The notes beneath the pieces were generated by a model that did no database searches, had not been told where the DNA came from, and saw only the letters and a program-made list of their open reading frames with translations. A stretch of DNA of 64,000 bases from Leadbetterella sp. (lineage in GTDB: Bacteria; Bacteroidota; Bacteroidia; Cytophagales; Spirosomataceae). A program made the position numbers and the translations under genes. Below are positions 48,597 to 57,503 of this stretch, piece after piece. The DNA is taken from contig JAHBUH010000024.1 of NCBI GenBank assembly GCA_019638185.1, positions 1 to 64,000 of the forward strand, written 5' to 3'. The stretch's first letter is position 1, and every line of letters starts with the position of its first letter.

Positions 48597-49775
48597 TCAT
48601 TCCGCCTGCAGCTCTTTCACAAACGCAGCAAACTCCTTCACATATTGATCATAATAAGAACCTGTACCCGGCCCGGTAAAGCCGGTATGGATTTTACGTA
48701 CCTGTCCTTTTTTGTCCACAATAATGGAGGTGGGGAAAGCCATCACATGATTCAACTGGGGTAGTTTTTCGCCTGCTTCCTGGATGGTACCGGCCAGCAG
48801 CACGGGGTAATCCACGCCAAAGCGCTCTATAAAACGGCCTATTTTAGGCCAGGCAAAGGACGGCTCCGAGTTCCGCTCAAAAGCCAGCCCGATCACTTCC
48901 AGGAGCGGGTTTTCTTTTTTGTACTCTGTCAGAAAGCGGGTTTCGTCCAGGCAGTTAGGGCACCAGGTACCCAGGATCTGCACCACGGTCACTTTCCCTT
49001 TGAAGCGGGGATCGGAAAGGGAAACATCCCGGCCATTGATATCTTTAAAGGTAAAATCAAAGCGCTCCTGCCCCTCTTTCAGGAAGGTGAGCTTAGTGGC
49101 GTCCGGTAATTCATAACTTTCATTTTTCACGCCTGAAAACCCGGAGCCTTTCCCGAAAGGCGTGTAGGAAGTGCCGCCCGTGAGGCTATCGCCCTTGATG
49201 CGGGCCTTATACATGACCGCGCTGGATCCCAGGGCAGAGAGGTAAAGGCTGTCGCCGGCCACATTGCCCTGCAGGTAGCGGTAGTCGCCGGTATTGGTCA
49301 GGAATGAGCCTTTAACCTTGCCGTTATCCACCTGGAAAACCCCTATAGCCGGCGATTCTTTTCCGGAAGATTCGTTTTTGAAGGTAACCTGGTACTTGGG
49401 TGCCAGGGGCTGTGCCGCACGGGTATTTTTGAAGCGGGCAGGATCATTAGCGGTACCTGTAAAAGGCACCTGGCGGTAAAGCATATCTGCGCCGCGCTTA
49501 TTCATCAGCCCGTTCAGCTTCCCGTTTTTGATGGCCAGGATAAGCTCCAGGTCGTATAGCTCCAGCCGGAGGTGAAGCGTGTCTTTTACGGTAAATACCC
49601 GGTCAAACTCCAGCTTTTCGTCGGCATTAATGGCAAACGCCCGCCCGTCATCGCTAAGCAGCAGGTGCACGGGAATAGCACCGCCCGGGCTGGGGATCTC
49701 CAGTCGCCACAGGGTTTCCTTTTGAGCCATGCTGAACAGGGGAAGAAGAATAAAAAGAAGCAGTTTTTTTTTCAT
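48597..49775 (-). CDS. TlpA-like thiol-disulfide oxidoreductase, exported
   Basis: About 392 residues from ATG 49775 (MKKKLLLFILLPLFSMAQ, signal peptide); an upstream ATG at 49817 is less likely. The N-terminal 230 residues are a beta-rich domain of unknown role. The C-terminal thioredoxin fold (about 245-390) has the active site GTWCPNCLDE (CPNC), cis-Pro region AFPTSIIVDKKGQV, and FKGKVTVVQILGTW. The family reduces or isomerises periplasmic disulfides, for example in cytochrome c maturation. The Bacteroidota-specific N-terminal domain may select clients. Confidence 0.9.
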   Translation of the reverse strand: MKKKLLLFILLPLFSMAQKETLWRLEIPSPGGAIPVHLLLSDDGRAFAINADEKLEFDRVFTVKDTLHLRLELYDLELILAIKNGKLNGLMNKRGADMLYRQVPFTGTANDPARFKNTRAAQPLAPKYQVTFKNESSGKESPAIGVFQVDNGKVKGSFLTNTGDYRYLQGNVAGDSLYLSALGSSAVMYKARIKGDSLTGGTSYTPFGKGSGFSGVKNESYELPDATKLTFLKEGQERFDFTFKDINGRDVSLSDPRFKGKVTVVQILGTWCPNCLDETRFLTEYKKENPLLEVIGLAFERNSEPSFAWPKIGRFIERFGVDYPVLLAGTIQEAGEKLPQLNHVMAFPTSIIVDKKGQVRKIHTGFTGPGTGSYYDQYVKEFAAFVKELQAE

Positions 49776-49868
49776 CAGGTAAAAAATGTTCCGGGTAGTG
49801 AGTTTCCCCAGTAGCACCCCGGCAGGCCGGGCTCCACAATTGACTACCCCTTGGGTTTAACGATTAAT

Positions 49869-50834
49869 TTATCGGGTTTGCTTTTTGTTCTCAAAGGTGA
49901 CCTTGCCTTTGTCGTCATACTCAATGACCGTGTAGGGCTCGGTTTCGTCAAAGTAATTCACCGGGTGCTGAATCTCTCTTTTCCGGCGGTTTCCGCCTTC
50001 GTAATATTCCACCCATTTCCCTATTTTCTTGCCGTCATCATAGCGGCCCTCTTCTGCCAGGGTGCCGTTTTCGTAGAAGCGGTAATAGGTGCCGTTGATT
50101 TTTCCGAACCTCACAGGGACCACCTCACGGATCCGGGTGCTGTCACCGCCGTAATAGGAGATCCGGGATTCATCATAAAAACCTTCGTGGTAATTCTCTT
50201 TGTCGAGCAGGATAAAATCTTTGTCATACTGCAGCCAGCGGCCGTCTTTCAGGCCCATGTAGTAGTAACCTTCCTTAACCAGGTTATCGCCCCGGTATTC
50301 GCGGTAAGGGCCGTGAAGCAGGCTGTTCGTTTTGGGATCACGCGCCAGTACTTCCGAGACGCGTTTATTTTTTTCATCAAACCAGGTGAAGGTCCGGTGG
50401 TAAGGCGGCGGATCACGGTGCTCTTTCAGTACGTAAAATTCCTGGTAGAGCAGGGAGGAGCGCCTTTTCAGGATACGTTTTTCCACGGCTATGCCTTTGT
50501 AGTTTTTGCCGTCAAAAAGCCGGCTTTCCTGCTTTTTCAGGATTTTGGCCGTCTTCCGGGTCCGTTCCTTTACGCTCTTGCCATAGTTAGGTACGGTTTC
50601 ATTGACGTATTTCCGGGCGTCTTCCAGCGAGCTGATCTTCTGGCTGCCGGGGGCATTCAGGCTGGCCGAAGGCAGAGATACGTCTACCGGAAGCGTGTTC
50701 TCTATTTTTTGTTCCAATGTCATCTTTTTCCTTTCGGCTTTTCGCTGCTCTTTGGTCTTGGCTTTCGGCACTACATCCTGAGCAGTAACCTGCAGACAGA
50801 AAAAGATGAACGCTATAATTACTGATATTCTCAT
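49869..50834 (-). CDS. MORN-repeat-like (YwqK type) exported protein
   Basis: About 321 residues with a signal peptide (ISVIIAFIFFCLQVTAQ). Two closely spaced ATGs exist; I use the second (50834). After a basic, Lys-rich linker come MORN-variant repeats: LLHGPYREYRGDNLVKEGYY, GLKDGRWLQYD, INGTYYRFYENGTLAEEGRY, KIGKWVEYYEGG. Such repeats form a beta-strand surface for protein or lipid contacts; the YwqK name (antitoxin) of the family is not supported here because no toxin partner is adjacent. Periplasmic or outer-membrane location is likely. Confidence 0.8.
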   Translation of the reverse strand: MRISVIIAFIFFCLQVTAQDVVPKAKTKEQRKAERKKMTLEQKIENTLPVDVSLPSASLNAPGSQKISSLEDARKYVNETVPNYGKSVKERTRKTAKILKKQESRLFDGKNYKGIAVEKRILKRRSSLLYQEFYVLKEHRDPPPYHRTFTWFDEKNKRVSEVLARDPKTNSLLHGPYREYRGDNLVKEGYYYMGLKDGRWLQYDKDFILLDKENYHEGFYDESRISYYGGDSTRIREVVPVRFGKINGTYYRFYENGTLAEEGRYDDGKKIGKWVEYYEGGNRRKREIQHPVNYFDETEPYTVIEYDDKGKVTFENKKQTR

Positions 50835-50893
50835 TCCCATTCAAAGATTCCCTCAAAAATAATACCTCTCTTTAATTTGAGCCACTTATGTTG

Positions 50894-50901
50894 TAATTTT
50901 G
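50894..50901 (+). promoter_or_regulatory. -7 box of the fcl operon promoter
   Basis: TAATTTTG (TAnnTTTG). It overlaps the first possible start codon of the frame (TTG 50899), forcing translation to begin downstream. Confidence 0.65.
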
Positions 50902-50937
50902 TGGCGCATATTTAAAACGGTACAAAACAAAGGGAAA

Positions 50938-51867
50938 TTGGAAAAATCAGCTAAAATATACGTAGCCGGCCACCGCGGCATGGTGGGATCGGCCATTGTC
51001 AGGAAGCTTCAGGCCTCAGGATATAATAACATCATTTTCAGAACCTCGGCGGAACTGGACCTTAAGGATTTTGATAAGGTAGTCCGGTTCCTGCAGGAGG
51101 AAAAGCCGGATTACGTGTTCCTTGCAGCCGCTAAAGTAGGGGGTATCGTGGCAAATAATACCTATAAAGGACAGTTCCTTTTTGAAAATCTCCAGATTCA
51201 GAACAGCGTGATCCACGGATCCCACCTGGCAGGGGTGAAGAAGCTGATGTTCCTGGGGTCATCGTGTATTTACCCTAAGCTGGCCCCACAGCCGCTACGG
51301 GAAGATTACCTGCTTACAGGCCTGCTGGAACCCACCAATGAGCCCTATGCCATCGCTAAAATAGCCGGCATCAAGATGTGTGAGGCCTACCGCGACCAGT
51401 ACGGCAGCAATTTTATATCCGTGATGCCCACTAACCTGTACGGCCCGAACGATAACTACGACCTGAACAATTCCCACGTGCTGCCGGCCATGATCCGGAA
51501 GTTTCATGAGGCCAAACGCGATGGCAAGCCTGCCGTGGAACTGTGGGGGACGGGATCGCCCATGCGGGAATTCCTGCATGCCGATGACCTGGCGGAAGCC
51601 TGCGTGTACCTGATGGAAACGTATAACGAGAGCACACTGGTGAACATCGGAACGGGCGTGGATATCACCATCAAAGAGCTGGCCGAAACCATCAAGGCGG
51701 AGACCGGCTATGAAGGGGAGATTATCTGGAATACGGATAAGCCGGACGGTACACCGCGTAAACTGATGGATGTCAGTAAGCTTCATGGGCTGGGCTGGAA
51801 GCATAAAATAGACCTGGAGGAAGGCATAGCCCTGGTATATGCTGACTATAAAGTCCAGCATCCCTGA
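50938..51867 (+). CDS. fcl: GDP-L-fucose synthase
   Basis: About 309 residues, the family's normal length, if started at TTG 50938 (read as [14 protein letters not shown]). The longer frame begins inside the promoter box. This NADP-dependent SDR epimerase-reductase makes GDP-L-fucose from GDP-4-keto-6-deoxymannose. Visible: the Rossmann motif [25 protein letters not shown] (Ser about 107), the catalytic [10 protein letters not shown] (YxxxK near 136-140) and [17 protein letters not shown]. gmd is not in the window. It is followed directly (TGA then GTG) by the VTT-domain gene and then dgt, giving a three-gene operon. Confidence 0.95.
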   Translation: MEKSAKIYVAGHRGMVGSAIVRKLQASGYNNIIFRTSAELDLKDFDKVVRFLQEEKPDYVFLAAAKVGGIVANNTYKGQFLFENLQIQNSVIHGSHLAGVKKLMFLGSSCIYPKLAPQPLREDYLLTGLLEPTNEPYAIAKIAGIKMCEAYRDQYGSNFISVMPTNLYGPNDNYDLNNSHVLPAMIRKFHEAKRDGKPAVELWGTGSPMREFLHADDLAEACVYLMETYNESTLVNIGTGVDITIKELAETIKAETGYEGEIIWNTDKPDGTPRKLMDVSKLHGLGWKHKIDLEEGIALVYADYKVQHP

Positions 51868-52533
51868 GTGGCGCGGGTAGCGAAATACGCGGGTGCGGGC
51901 AGTTTTGTGGCTTTTACGCTGCTGCCCTTGCTGAGCTCCTCTTTCCTGACCTACCTGCTGTATGAGCACCAGGACAGCCTCGGTACGCTGAGTACGGGTC
52001 AGTGGATTCTTTTTTCGGTGATCCTGGCGGGGCTTTGTGGCATAGCACTCATTCCGCCCACCTTCCTGGCCATCGTGATGGGTTATTTCCTGGGCTGGGC
52101 GGCCCTTCCCTTGCTGATCCTGATCAATATGCTGGCCATTGTACTGATTTACGGGTTAAGTGGCTGGCTGAATCTTTCCTGGATAGAAAACTGGTTACGG
52201 AATGACCCCAGGAGGGCCGCAGTGCTGGACCGGATCCGGCAGGAAGAGCTGAAGATCATCTTTTTTACCAAGCTGTCGCCACTCTTCCCGTTCGCCGTAA
52301 CCAATCTTATTTTTGCGGCTTCAGGGGCCGCGTTCCGGAATATTGTGCTGGGCGGTTTCCTGGGGATGATCCCGCGGACCATCCTGGCGGTGTATGCCGG
52401 TACCCAGGCCCGGGGACTGCAGGAGCTGATGGAAAACCCGGAGGGCTCCTCGCTGAGCCAGTGGCTGATCAGCGGGCTGATACTGGCCTCGGTGGCCGGG
52501 TTATTTTTTGTCTTAAAGAAAGCATTTAAATGA
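51868..52533 (+). CDS. TVP38/TMEM64 (VTT/DedA-like) membrane protein
   Basis: A 221-residue inner-membrane protein starting at GTG immediately after the fcl stop. It has five or six hydrophobic segments and the VTT-domain core: LAIVMGYFLGWAALPLL, then FFTKLSPLFPFAVTNLIFAASGAAFRNIVLGGFLGMIPRT in shortened reading, containing the conserved F/Y-P-N-like turn. The family is linked to lipid (undecaprenyl-phosphate) scrambling and membrane homeostasis. It overlaps dgt by four bases (ATGA). Confidence 0.85.
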   Translation: MARVAKYAGAGSFVAFTLLPLLSSSFLTYLLYEHQDSLGTLSTGQWILFSVILAGLCGIALIPPTFLAIVMGYFLGWAALPLLILINMLAIVLIYGLSGWLNLSWIENWLRNDPRRAAVLDRIRQEELKIIFFTKLSPLFPFAVTNLIFAASGAAFRNIVLGGFLGMIPRTILAVYAGTQARGLQELMENPEGSSLSQWLISGLILASVAGLFFVLKKAFK

Positions 52534-53846
52534 ACTGGGAAAAATTGTACTCCAATAAGCGCCTGGCGAGCAGTTCACCGGCCCAAACCGGGAGTGGCCG
52601 TGGCGACTATATCCGCGATTACGACCGCGTGATCTTTTCTTCCCCTTTTCGGAAGCTGCAGAATAAAACCCAGGTTTTCCCACTTCCGGGAGCGTTTTTT
52701 GTACATAACCGGCTGACCCACAGCCTGGAAGTGGCCTCCGTGGGCAGAAGCCTGGGCAAGCTGGCCGGTGAGAAGATCGCAGAGAAATACAAGGGGGCTT
52801 TCAGTAAAGCCACGGACGACTTCTACCGCTTTGAGCTGTCAGATGTGATCCAGACCGCCTGCCTGTCTCACGACATCGGTAACCCGCCCTTCGGGCATTT
52901 CGGTGAAGAGGCCATCCGGGCTTTTTTTGAAGATTTTTTTACGCGTAACAAAGACCTGGAGCTGAACCCGCAGCAGATCCGGGATTTTACGAAATTTGAA
53001 GGAAATGCTAATGCCTTCCGTATCCTTACTACGCTTTTTGTAAAGGCGGGCCTGAAGCTGACCTATACCACACTGGCATCCGTGGTGAAGTACCCGGCTG
53101 ATTCCCTGCAGGGATTTGATAAGACCCGGCTGGCTACCAAGAAATCAGGGTTCATGCATTCCGAAGCCCCCTTTTTCCGGGAGATCGCTACGGAATTAGG
53201 CATTCCGGAAAAAGAAGCCGGCTATGCCCGCCATCCTTTTGTGTACCTGGTGGAGGCCGCAGACGACATCTGTTACCGGGTGATAGACCTGGAAGATGCG
53301 TTTAAGCTGAAGGTGGTGGGTTTCCGCGAAGTACTGGAACTATTACAGCCCCTGCTGAACGGCAGTAATCAAAAAGACTACCTGGAAAAAAAGCTGGAAA
53401 GCATCCCGGATGAAGAGCAGAAACTTTCGCTGCTTCGGGCCCTGCTCATTAACCACCTCACCCAGCTCTGCACCGAAGCGTTTCTTGAAAATGAGGCCGC
53501 CCTGCTGAGCGGTGACCTGGATGATTCCTTGATCGACCTGCTGGATGAACCGCTTCGACAGCAGCTCAGCGCGGTAACGGACTTTTCGGTTAAACGCATC
53601 TATAATCATCATTCGGTGATTGAGAAGGAGCTGGCGGGTCATCATGTGATTTACGGGCTGCTGGAAGATTTTGCCAATGCGCTGCTTTCTCCGGCCTCTG
53701 AGCGGTCCAGGAAAGTGCTGCGACTGCTACCTGTGCCGCCGGCCGGCGGGCATTATGCCGGCTTACAGGTGATCGTGGATCATATTTCGCAGATGACAGA
53801 TGATTTTGCGATGGACCTGTATAAGAAAATCAGGGGGATATTTTGA
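52530..53846 (+). CDS. dgt: Deoxyguanosinetriphosphate triphosphohydrolase-like HD protein
   Basis: A 438-residue HD-domain dNTPase, releasing triphosphate from dGTP or other dNTPs. The metal ligands are visible: His in NRLTHSLEVASVGR (about 70), HD in LSHDIGNPPFGHFGEEA (about 113-114) and the distal Asp in VEAADDICYRVIDLEDA. The N-terminal DYDRVIFSSPFRKLQNKTQV is typical. It may limit dNTP pools and phage replication. Third gene of the fcl operon, coupled by an ATGA overlap. Confidence 0.93.
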   Translation: MNWEKLYSNKRLASSSPAQTGSGRGDYIRDYDRVIFSSPFRKLQNKTQVFPLPGAFFVHNRLTHSLEVASVGRSLGKLAGEKIAEKYKGAFSKATDDFYRFELSDVIQTACLSHDIGNPPFGHFGEEAIRAFFEDFFTRNKDLELNPQQIRDFTKFEGNANAFRILTTLFVKAGLKLTYTTLASVVKYPADSLQGFDKTRLATKKSGFMHSEAPFFREIATELGIPEKEAGYARHPFVYLVEAADDICYRVIDLEDAFKLKVVGFREVLELLQPLLNGSNQKDYLEKKLESIPDEEQKLSLLRALLINHLTQLCTEAFLENEAALLSGDLDDSLIDLLDEPLRQQLSAVTDFSVKRIYNHHSVIEKELAGHHVIYGLLEDFANALLSPASERSRKVLRLLPVPPAGGHYAGLQVIVDHISQMTDDFAMDLYKKIRGIF

Positions 53847-53929
53847 AAGATAATTACGTATAACATGGAATTACAGACTGTGATATCCACAGGGTACGGG
53901 TTACAATTCGGACAAAACATAATGTAAAA

Positions 53930-54307
53930 ATGAAGAAAGCCGGGATTATTGGCAGTGCACCGCAGCTTTTGGTAAAAGACGTAGCAAAGACGGTGGAATT
54001 TTACACCGGTAAGCTGGGTTTTAAAATCATAGGACTTGTAGGGAATCCTGCGGTTTACGGGATGGTTCAGCGGGATAACTTCCAAATTCATTTTGCGCAT
54101 TCACCCACGGGAGACGTCACCACTAACAGAAGTATATCACCGGTCTGTTGTGATTTTATCCTGTGGATTCCCGATATTGATGATTTTTATGAAGAACTAA
54201 AACTACAAGGGGTGAAAATCGTGGAGGAAATAACAAAGCGGCCTTACGGGAGCCGGGAATTTGTTTTCCAGGACATTGACGGACATCACATCCTGGTAGG
54301 AGACTAA
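53930..54307 (+). CDS. VOC-family (glyoxalase-like) protein
   Basis: A 125-residue protein with two beta-alpha-beta-beta-beta modules: APQLLVKDVAKTVEFYTGKLGF and IPDIDDFYEELKLQGVKIVEE, ending REFVFQDIDGHHILVGD with the usual metal-binding Glu/His strands. Members bind metals and act on small molecules or confer antibiotic resistance (for example bleomycin binding). Substrate unknown. It is directly upstream of a broken reductase gene. Confidence 0.85.
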   Translation: MKKAGIIGSAPQLLVKDVAKTVEFYTGKLGFKIIGLVGNPAVYGMVQRDNFQIHFAHSPTGDVTTNRSISPVCCDFILWIPDIDDFYEELKLQGVKIVEEITKRPYGSREFVFQDIDGHHILVGD

Positions 54308-54318
54308 AAATCGAAACG

Positions 54319-54489
54319 ATGAGAAAGATAATCCTGGATTTAGCCGTAACCCTGGATGGACTTATTGAAGGCGCTAACGGGGAAACCGACTGGTGCATTA
54401 TGGATGACGACATGGACTTTGACGGTTTCTTGTCCACTATTGATACCCTGTTTTACGGCAGGGTAAGCTCCTTAAAGAACGGGGAATAA
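54319..54489 (+). pseudogene. Truncated dihydrofolate-reductase-like (RibD C-terminal) gene
   Basis: Starts like a full-length family member (MRKIILDLAVTLDGLIEGANG, then DWCIMDDDMDFDGFLSTIDTLFYGR), but after about 50 residues the match ends, and the frame stops at 54489. Intact relatives are about 180 residues. The break falls near 54461, where a different reading frame takes over with the end of another protein. This is a deletion remnant and probably non-functional. Confidence 0.75.
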
Positions 54490-54542
54490 TCGAAAGGATC
54501 GGAAGCGATAAAACGGGATATTGGAAAATTATCGCAACCTGA
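54462..54542 (+). pseudogene. C-terminal remnant of a RecG-like/AlbA-type transcriptional regulator
   Basis: In the +3-shifted frame, 26 codons read GKLLKERGIIERIGSDKTGYW and end KIIAT before TGA. This sequence is typical of the terminal winged helix of 'ATP-dependent helicase RecG-like' AlbA_2-domain regulators or Fic proteins. It has no start and no upstream part, so it is the tail of a gene whose body was deleted, now fused to the reductase fragment. Confidence 0.55.
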
Positions 54543-54560
54543 ATATACCCTTAAAAACAA

Positions 54561-54590
54561 AAAAACAGGAGCGAATCCGCCCCTGTTTTT
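54561..54590. terminator. Bidirectional terminator
   Basis: AAAAACAGG(A)GCG at 54561-54573 pairs with CGC(C)CCTGTTTTT to 54590, around an AATC loop, with A and T runs on both sides. It separates the remnant from the minus-strand PspC gene. Confidence 0.75.
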
Positions 54591-54612
54591 CAAACCTTCT
54601 AACACTATAAAA

Positions 54613-57006
54613 TTAATTATCCTCGTCCTTAATAATAGAGTCTTTCTCCGCTTTTAGTGTTTTGTTTTTCACTTTGCCGAGCTCAGCTACGCTGGAAGCG
54701 GAGGCAGAGATGGCTGCAGAGGTGATTTTGGCCTGCTGTGCTTTCAGAATACTCTGGTCAGAGATGCTGGCTTTCAGCTCGTCTATCTGGCCCATGAGCA
54801 GCACGTTTGACTTTTCATCGATGTTCAGCGTAAGGCTTCGGGCATTCAGCTGGATGGCCGCTTTGCTGTTTTCCGAAACGGAAATCCCTGCCCTGGATAT
54901 GTTTTCAAACCCGTACATCTTCAGGGTAGCTTCATTTTCAATGGCCACTTCGGAAATGTTAGGTGTGGTGATAAGCACCAGGGTTTCCTCATCGTATTTC
55001 TTGAAGGGATCTTCGTAGTCTACAGTCAGTGTGCCGTTAATGACCCGCACCCGTGTCTCGTGAATGTTCCGTTCCTGGTTAGCGTAGAGCGTAACTGAAG
55101 TGGAATCGCCTTTTACGAGCAGGACCCTGAATTTCTGGTCGATCTTCACTTTATCAAACACCCCCGGCCGGATCACCTTATTATGATTCCGGGTTTCCCA
55201 GTTTTCGAAATCACCGCCGAAGGCTTCGTTATCGAAATCCCGTTCCACGTTTTCGTAAGGGTCACTTTCCGGGCAATCCAGGCATTGTACTTTATTGTTC
55301 TCATTGATCACAAAAGTATTATTGCCGGAATAGTCGTAATTAAATCCGCCGTCACGTATGATCCAGGGGAGCCCCAGGGCATCCAGGTAGCGTTTGGTAA
55401 ACCGGAATTTAGTGCCGTGCGGAATTTCAATTTCCAGCCTTACGGACTGATCCCGGAAAGGATCATTGTCTTTAATGGTAAAGTTATTGTCGAAAACCAG
55501 CATCGATCCGTTCTGCGTGATGCCATAGCTGACATTCCGGGCAAAATTTTGGGCTTCCCGGGCCGACGGGCCGTTGGATTTTGCAGTTTTTACGATATAC
55601 ACCTGGTCCATATTCGTGCCGGTTATGGAGAAATCCGGCCGGATTCCACCCCCGTAGGCTTCCGGGTCTTTGACATCAAAGGTCAGCACTTCATCTTTGG
55701 GGAGCGAGAAGGACTGCTCGGTTTGCACGGTGGCGCGGTGGGCAAAATTCAGCGAGTATTTGGTGCCTATCGATACCGTGCCTACAATGCCTGTGAACCA
55801 GAGCAGCAGGAGGGTCAACCAGAAGTTCCGGTTGCCGATGGCCTTGCCGATGATCAGCATGGTGCCCGCAAAAATGAAGGCCAGCCCTGGAATAAAGATC
55901 GTAAAGAAGGCAAACACGCCACCCAAAGGCGGGATTTCGGAAATAATGCGGTTCAGCTCCAGGTTACCCGTATGAATCCACTGGTAGGAGTTCAGCAGGC
56001 CGAAGAAGGCCCCCAGTCCTACCAGGGCAGAAAAGGCTATGGAAATTCCCATAAATATCAGCAGAACACCGGCCAGGATCTTGAGCAGGGTGCCGAACGG
56101 GCGCACCAGCCTTCCCAGGAAAGAGAATAACAGGCCGATCAGCCGGAAGGGGAAAAGGAGGATTTTCGATAAGGCGCTTTCGGTTTTTACCGGCTGTTCT
56201 CCTTCTTTTATCCGCACTGATTTTTCAATGTTTTCAATGGTCACCGGCTGACCTTCCAACTGCAGCTTCTGGGTGACCGAATGCGCCGTAGGCGCCACTA
56301 TCCAGAGAAGCATATACAGGATAATACCGATCACCATGAAACCCGATACCACAAAGATGATGCGTACGATCTTCACGTCCATTCTCAGGAAAGAAGCCAG
56401 GCCGGAGGCCACACCGCCGATCACCTTGTCGTCAGGATTACGGTAGAATTTACGCACCGAAGGGTTATCTTCCAGGTCGTTACGCACAGGCATCACCACC
56501 CAGCAGATGAGGTAAACCAGGATCAGCGCCGGGCCTACGCCCTCACCTATGAGCCCCAGGGTGAATACCAGGAATACCATCCGGGCCCAAACCACATCAA
56601 ATTTATATTTATGGGCAATCCCCGCCAGTACGCCGCCCAGGGCTTTGCGCCGGCCATCCCGGTAAAGGCCGCTGATCAGCGGAGGCTCGGTCTGGTAGGC
56701 CGGTTCTGCAGCTTTCGGTGCAGAGTGAAGGTCTTCTTCTTCCTTCAGCGCCTCGAAATCAGACACGGACCCCATGGAAGCGATGATCCGGTCTACGTCA
56801 TCGTTTTCAATGATGCCCGCCGACTGGTGCTTTTCGAAGAACTTCTCTGCTATCCGCGCTTCAATGTCCTGCACGATCTCGTCACAGCTCTCGTAATTTG
56901 AAAAATAGGTTTTCAGGGCGCTCAGGTAATGGTTCAGCTTATGGTAAGCCTCTTCTTCAATGGTAAAGAAGAAGCCGCCGATATTGATCTGTAATGTCTT
57001 TTTCAT
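54613..57006 (-). CDS. PspC-domain membrane protein with DUF2807-like adhesin/beta-helix tail
   Basis: About 797 residues from ATG 57006 (MKKTLQINIGGFFFTIEEEAY), 4 bases after the PadR stop. In order: a cytoplasmic HAAS-like helical region (1-100); two PspC domains (GLYRDGRRKALGGVLAGIAHKYKFD and FYRNPDDKVIGGVASGLASFLRM, about 110-245), each with a hydrophobic segment; further transmembrane segments to about 430; then a long periplasmic, beta-rich region (about 450-790) with short repeated strands and acidic turns. PspC proteins respond to membrane stress. Co-expression with a PadR repressor suggests derepression under membrane-active stress. Confidence 0.88.
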   Translation of the reverse strand: MKKTLQINIGGFFFTIEEEAYHKLNHYLSALKTYFSNYESCDEIVQDIEARIAEKFFEKHQSAGIIENDDVDRIIASMGSVSDFEALKEEEDLHSAPKAAEPAYQTEPPLISGLYRDGRRKALGGVLAGIAHKYKFDVVWARMVFLVFTLGLIGEGVGPALILVYLICWVVMPVRNDLEDNPSVRKFYRNPDDKVIGGVASGLASFLRMDVKIVRIIFVVSGFMVIGIILYMLLWIVAPTAHSVTQKLQLEGQPVTIENIEKSVRIKEGEQPVKTESALSKILLFPFRLIGLLFSFLGRLVRPFGTLLKILAGVLLIFMGISIAFSALVGLGAFFGLLNSYQWIHTGNLELNRIISEIPPLGGVFAFFTIFIPGLAFIFAGTMLIIGKAIGNRNFWLTLLLLWFTGIVGTVSIGTKYSLNFAHRATVQTEQSFSLPKDEVLTFDVKDPEAYGGGIRPDFSITGTNMDQVYIVKTAKSNGPSAREAQNFARNVSYGITQNGSMLVFDNNFTIKDNDPFRDQSVRLEIEIPHGTKFRFTKRYLDALGLPWIIRDGGFNYDYSGNNTFVINENNKVQCLDCPESDPYENVERDFDNEAFGGDFENWETRNHNKVIRPGVFDKVKIDQKFRVLLVKGDSTSVTLYANQERNIHETRVRVINGTLTVDYEDPFKKYDEETLVLITTPNISEVAIENEATLKMYGFENISRAGISVSENSKAAIQLNARSLTLNIDEKSNVLLMGQIDELKASISDQSILKAQQAKITSAAISASASSVAELGKVKNKTLKAEKDSIIKDEDN

Positions 57007-57010
57007 GATC

Positions 57011-57346
57011 TTATTTTTTGGATTTGGCAATGATAGAGTTGACAGATGATGATAACTCGTCCCAGGTAAGGGATAACTCCCCTAAGAAAGCACTTCCTTT
57101 TTCAGTTAAGATGTAATATTTTCGGGGCGGACCGGAGGAGGACTCTATCCATTTGTAGTCCAGGAGTTCAGCATTTTTCAGACGGGTAAGCAGAGGGTAC
57201 AGGGTACCTTCCACTACCATGATCCTGGCGGCCAGGAGCTCTTCCAGGATTTCGGAGGCATAGACCTCCCCCCTGGAAATAATCTGTAAAATGCAGTATT
57301 CCAGAATGCCTTTCCGCATTTGTACCTGTGCATTTTCTAAATTCAT
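57011..57346 (-). CDS. PadR-family transcriptional regulator
   Basis: A 111-residue winged-helix repressor: MRKGILEYCILQIISRGEVYASEIL, then VVEGTLYPLLTRLKNAELLDYKWIE and GPPRKYYILTEKG, the full PadR signature. I use ATG 57346; the longer open frame to 57655 has no family similarity. It is the first gene of an operon with the PspC protein. A minus-strand TATATTTG box (57404-57397) and the imperfect inverted repeat AGTACTTTG-TAATG-CAAGATACT (57410-57432), likely its own operator, lie upstream. Confidence 0.92.
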   Translation of the reverse strand: MNLENAQVQMRKGILEYCILQIISRGEVYASEILEELLAARIMVVEGTLYPLLTRLKNAELLDYKWIESSSGPPRKYYILTEKGSAFLGELSLTWDELSSSVNSIIAKSKK

Positions 57347-57396
57347 AAAACTCTTTTTTTTAAGTAAGTAAAAAGTGAGTAATAGCTTTTTCGCTA

Positions 57397-57432
57397 CAAA
57401 TATAAACACAGTACTTTGTAATGCAAGATACT
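57397..57432 (-). promoter_or_regulatory. PadR operon promoter and putative operator
   Basis: The -7 box TATATTTG (57404-57397) is directly preceded by an inverted repeat with half-sites AGTACTTTG (57410-57418) and CAAGATACT (57424-57432). A repressor there would block the -33 region. Confidence 0.6.
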
Positions 57433-57503
57433 TGGTGAAATATTTTTTCACTTTTGAAAAATTATCGGGAATTTTGTGTTGAGGAGTATTGTTACTGAGG
57501 TTC

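Noticed and set aside
49851-50825. 324-codon plus-strand frame opposite the MORN gene
   Set aside because: Valine/phenylalanine-rich shadow; the minus strand carries a signal peptide and MORN repeats.
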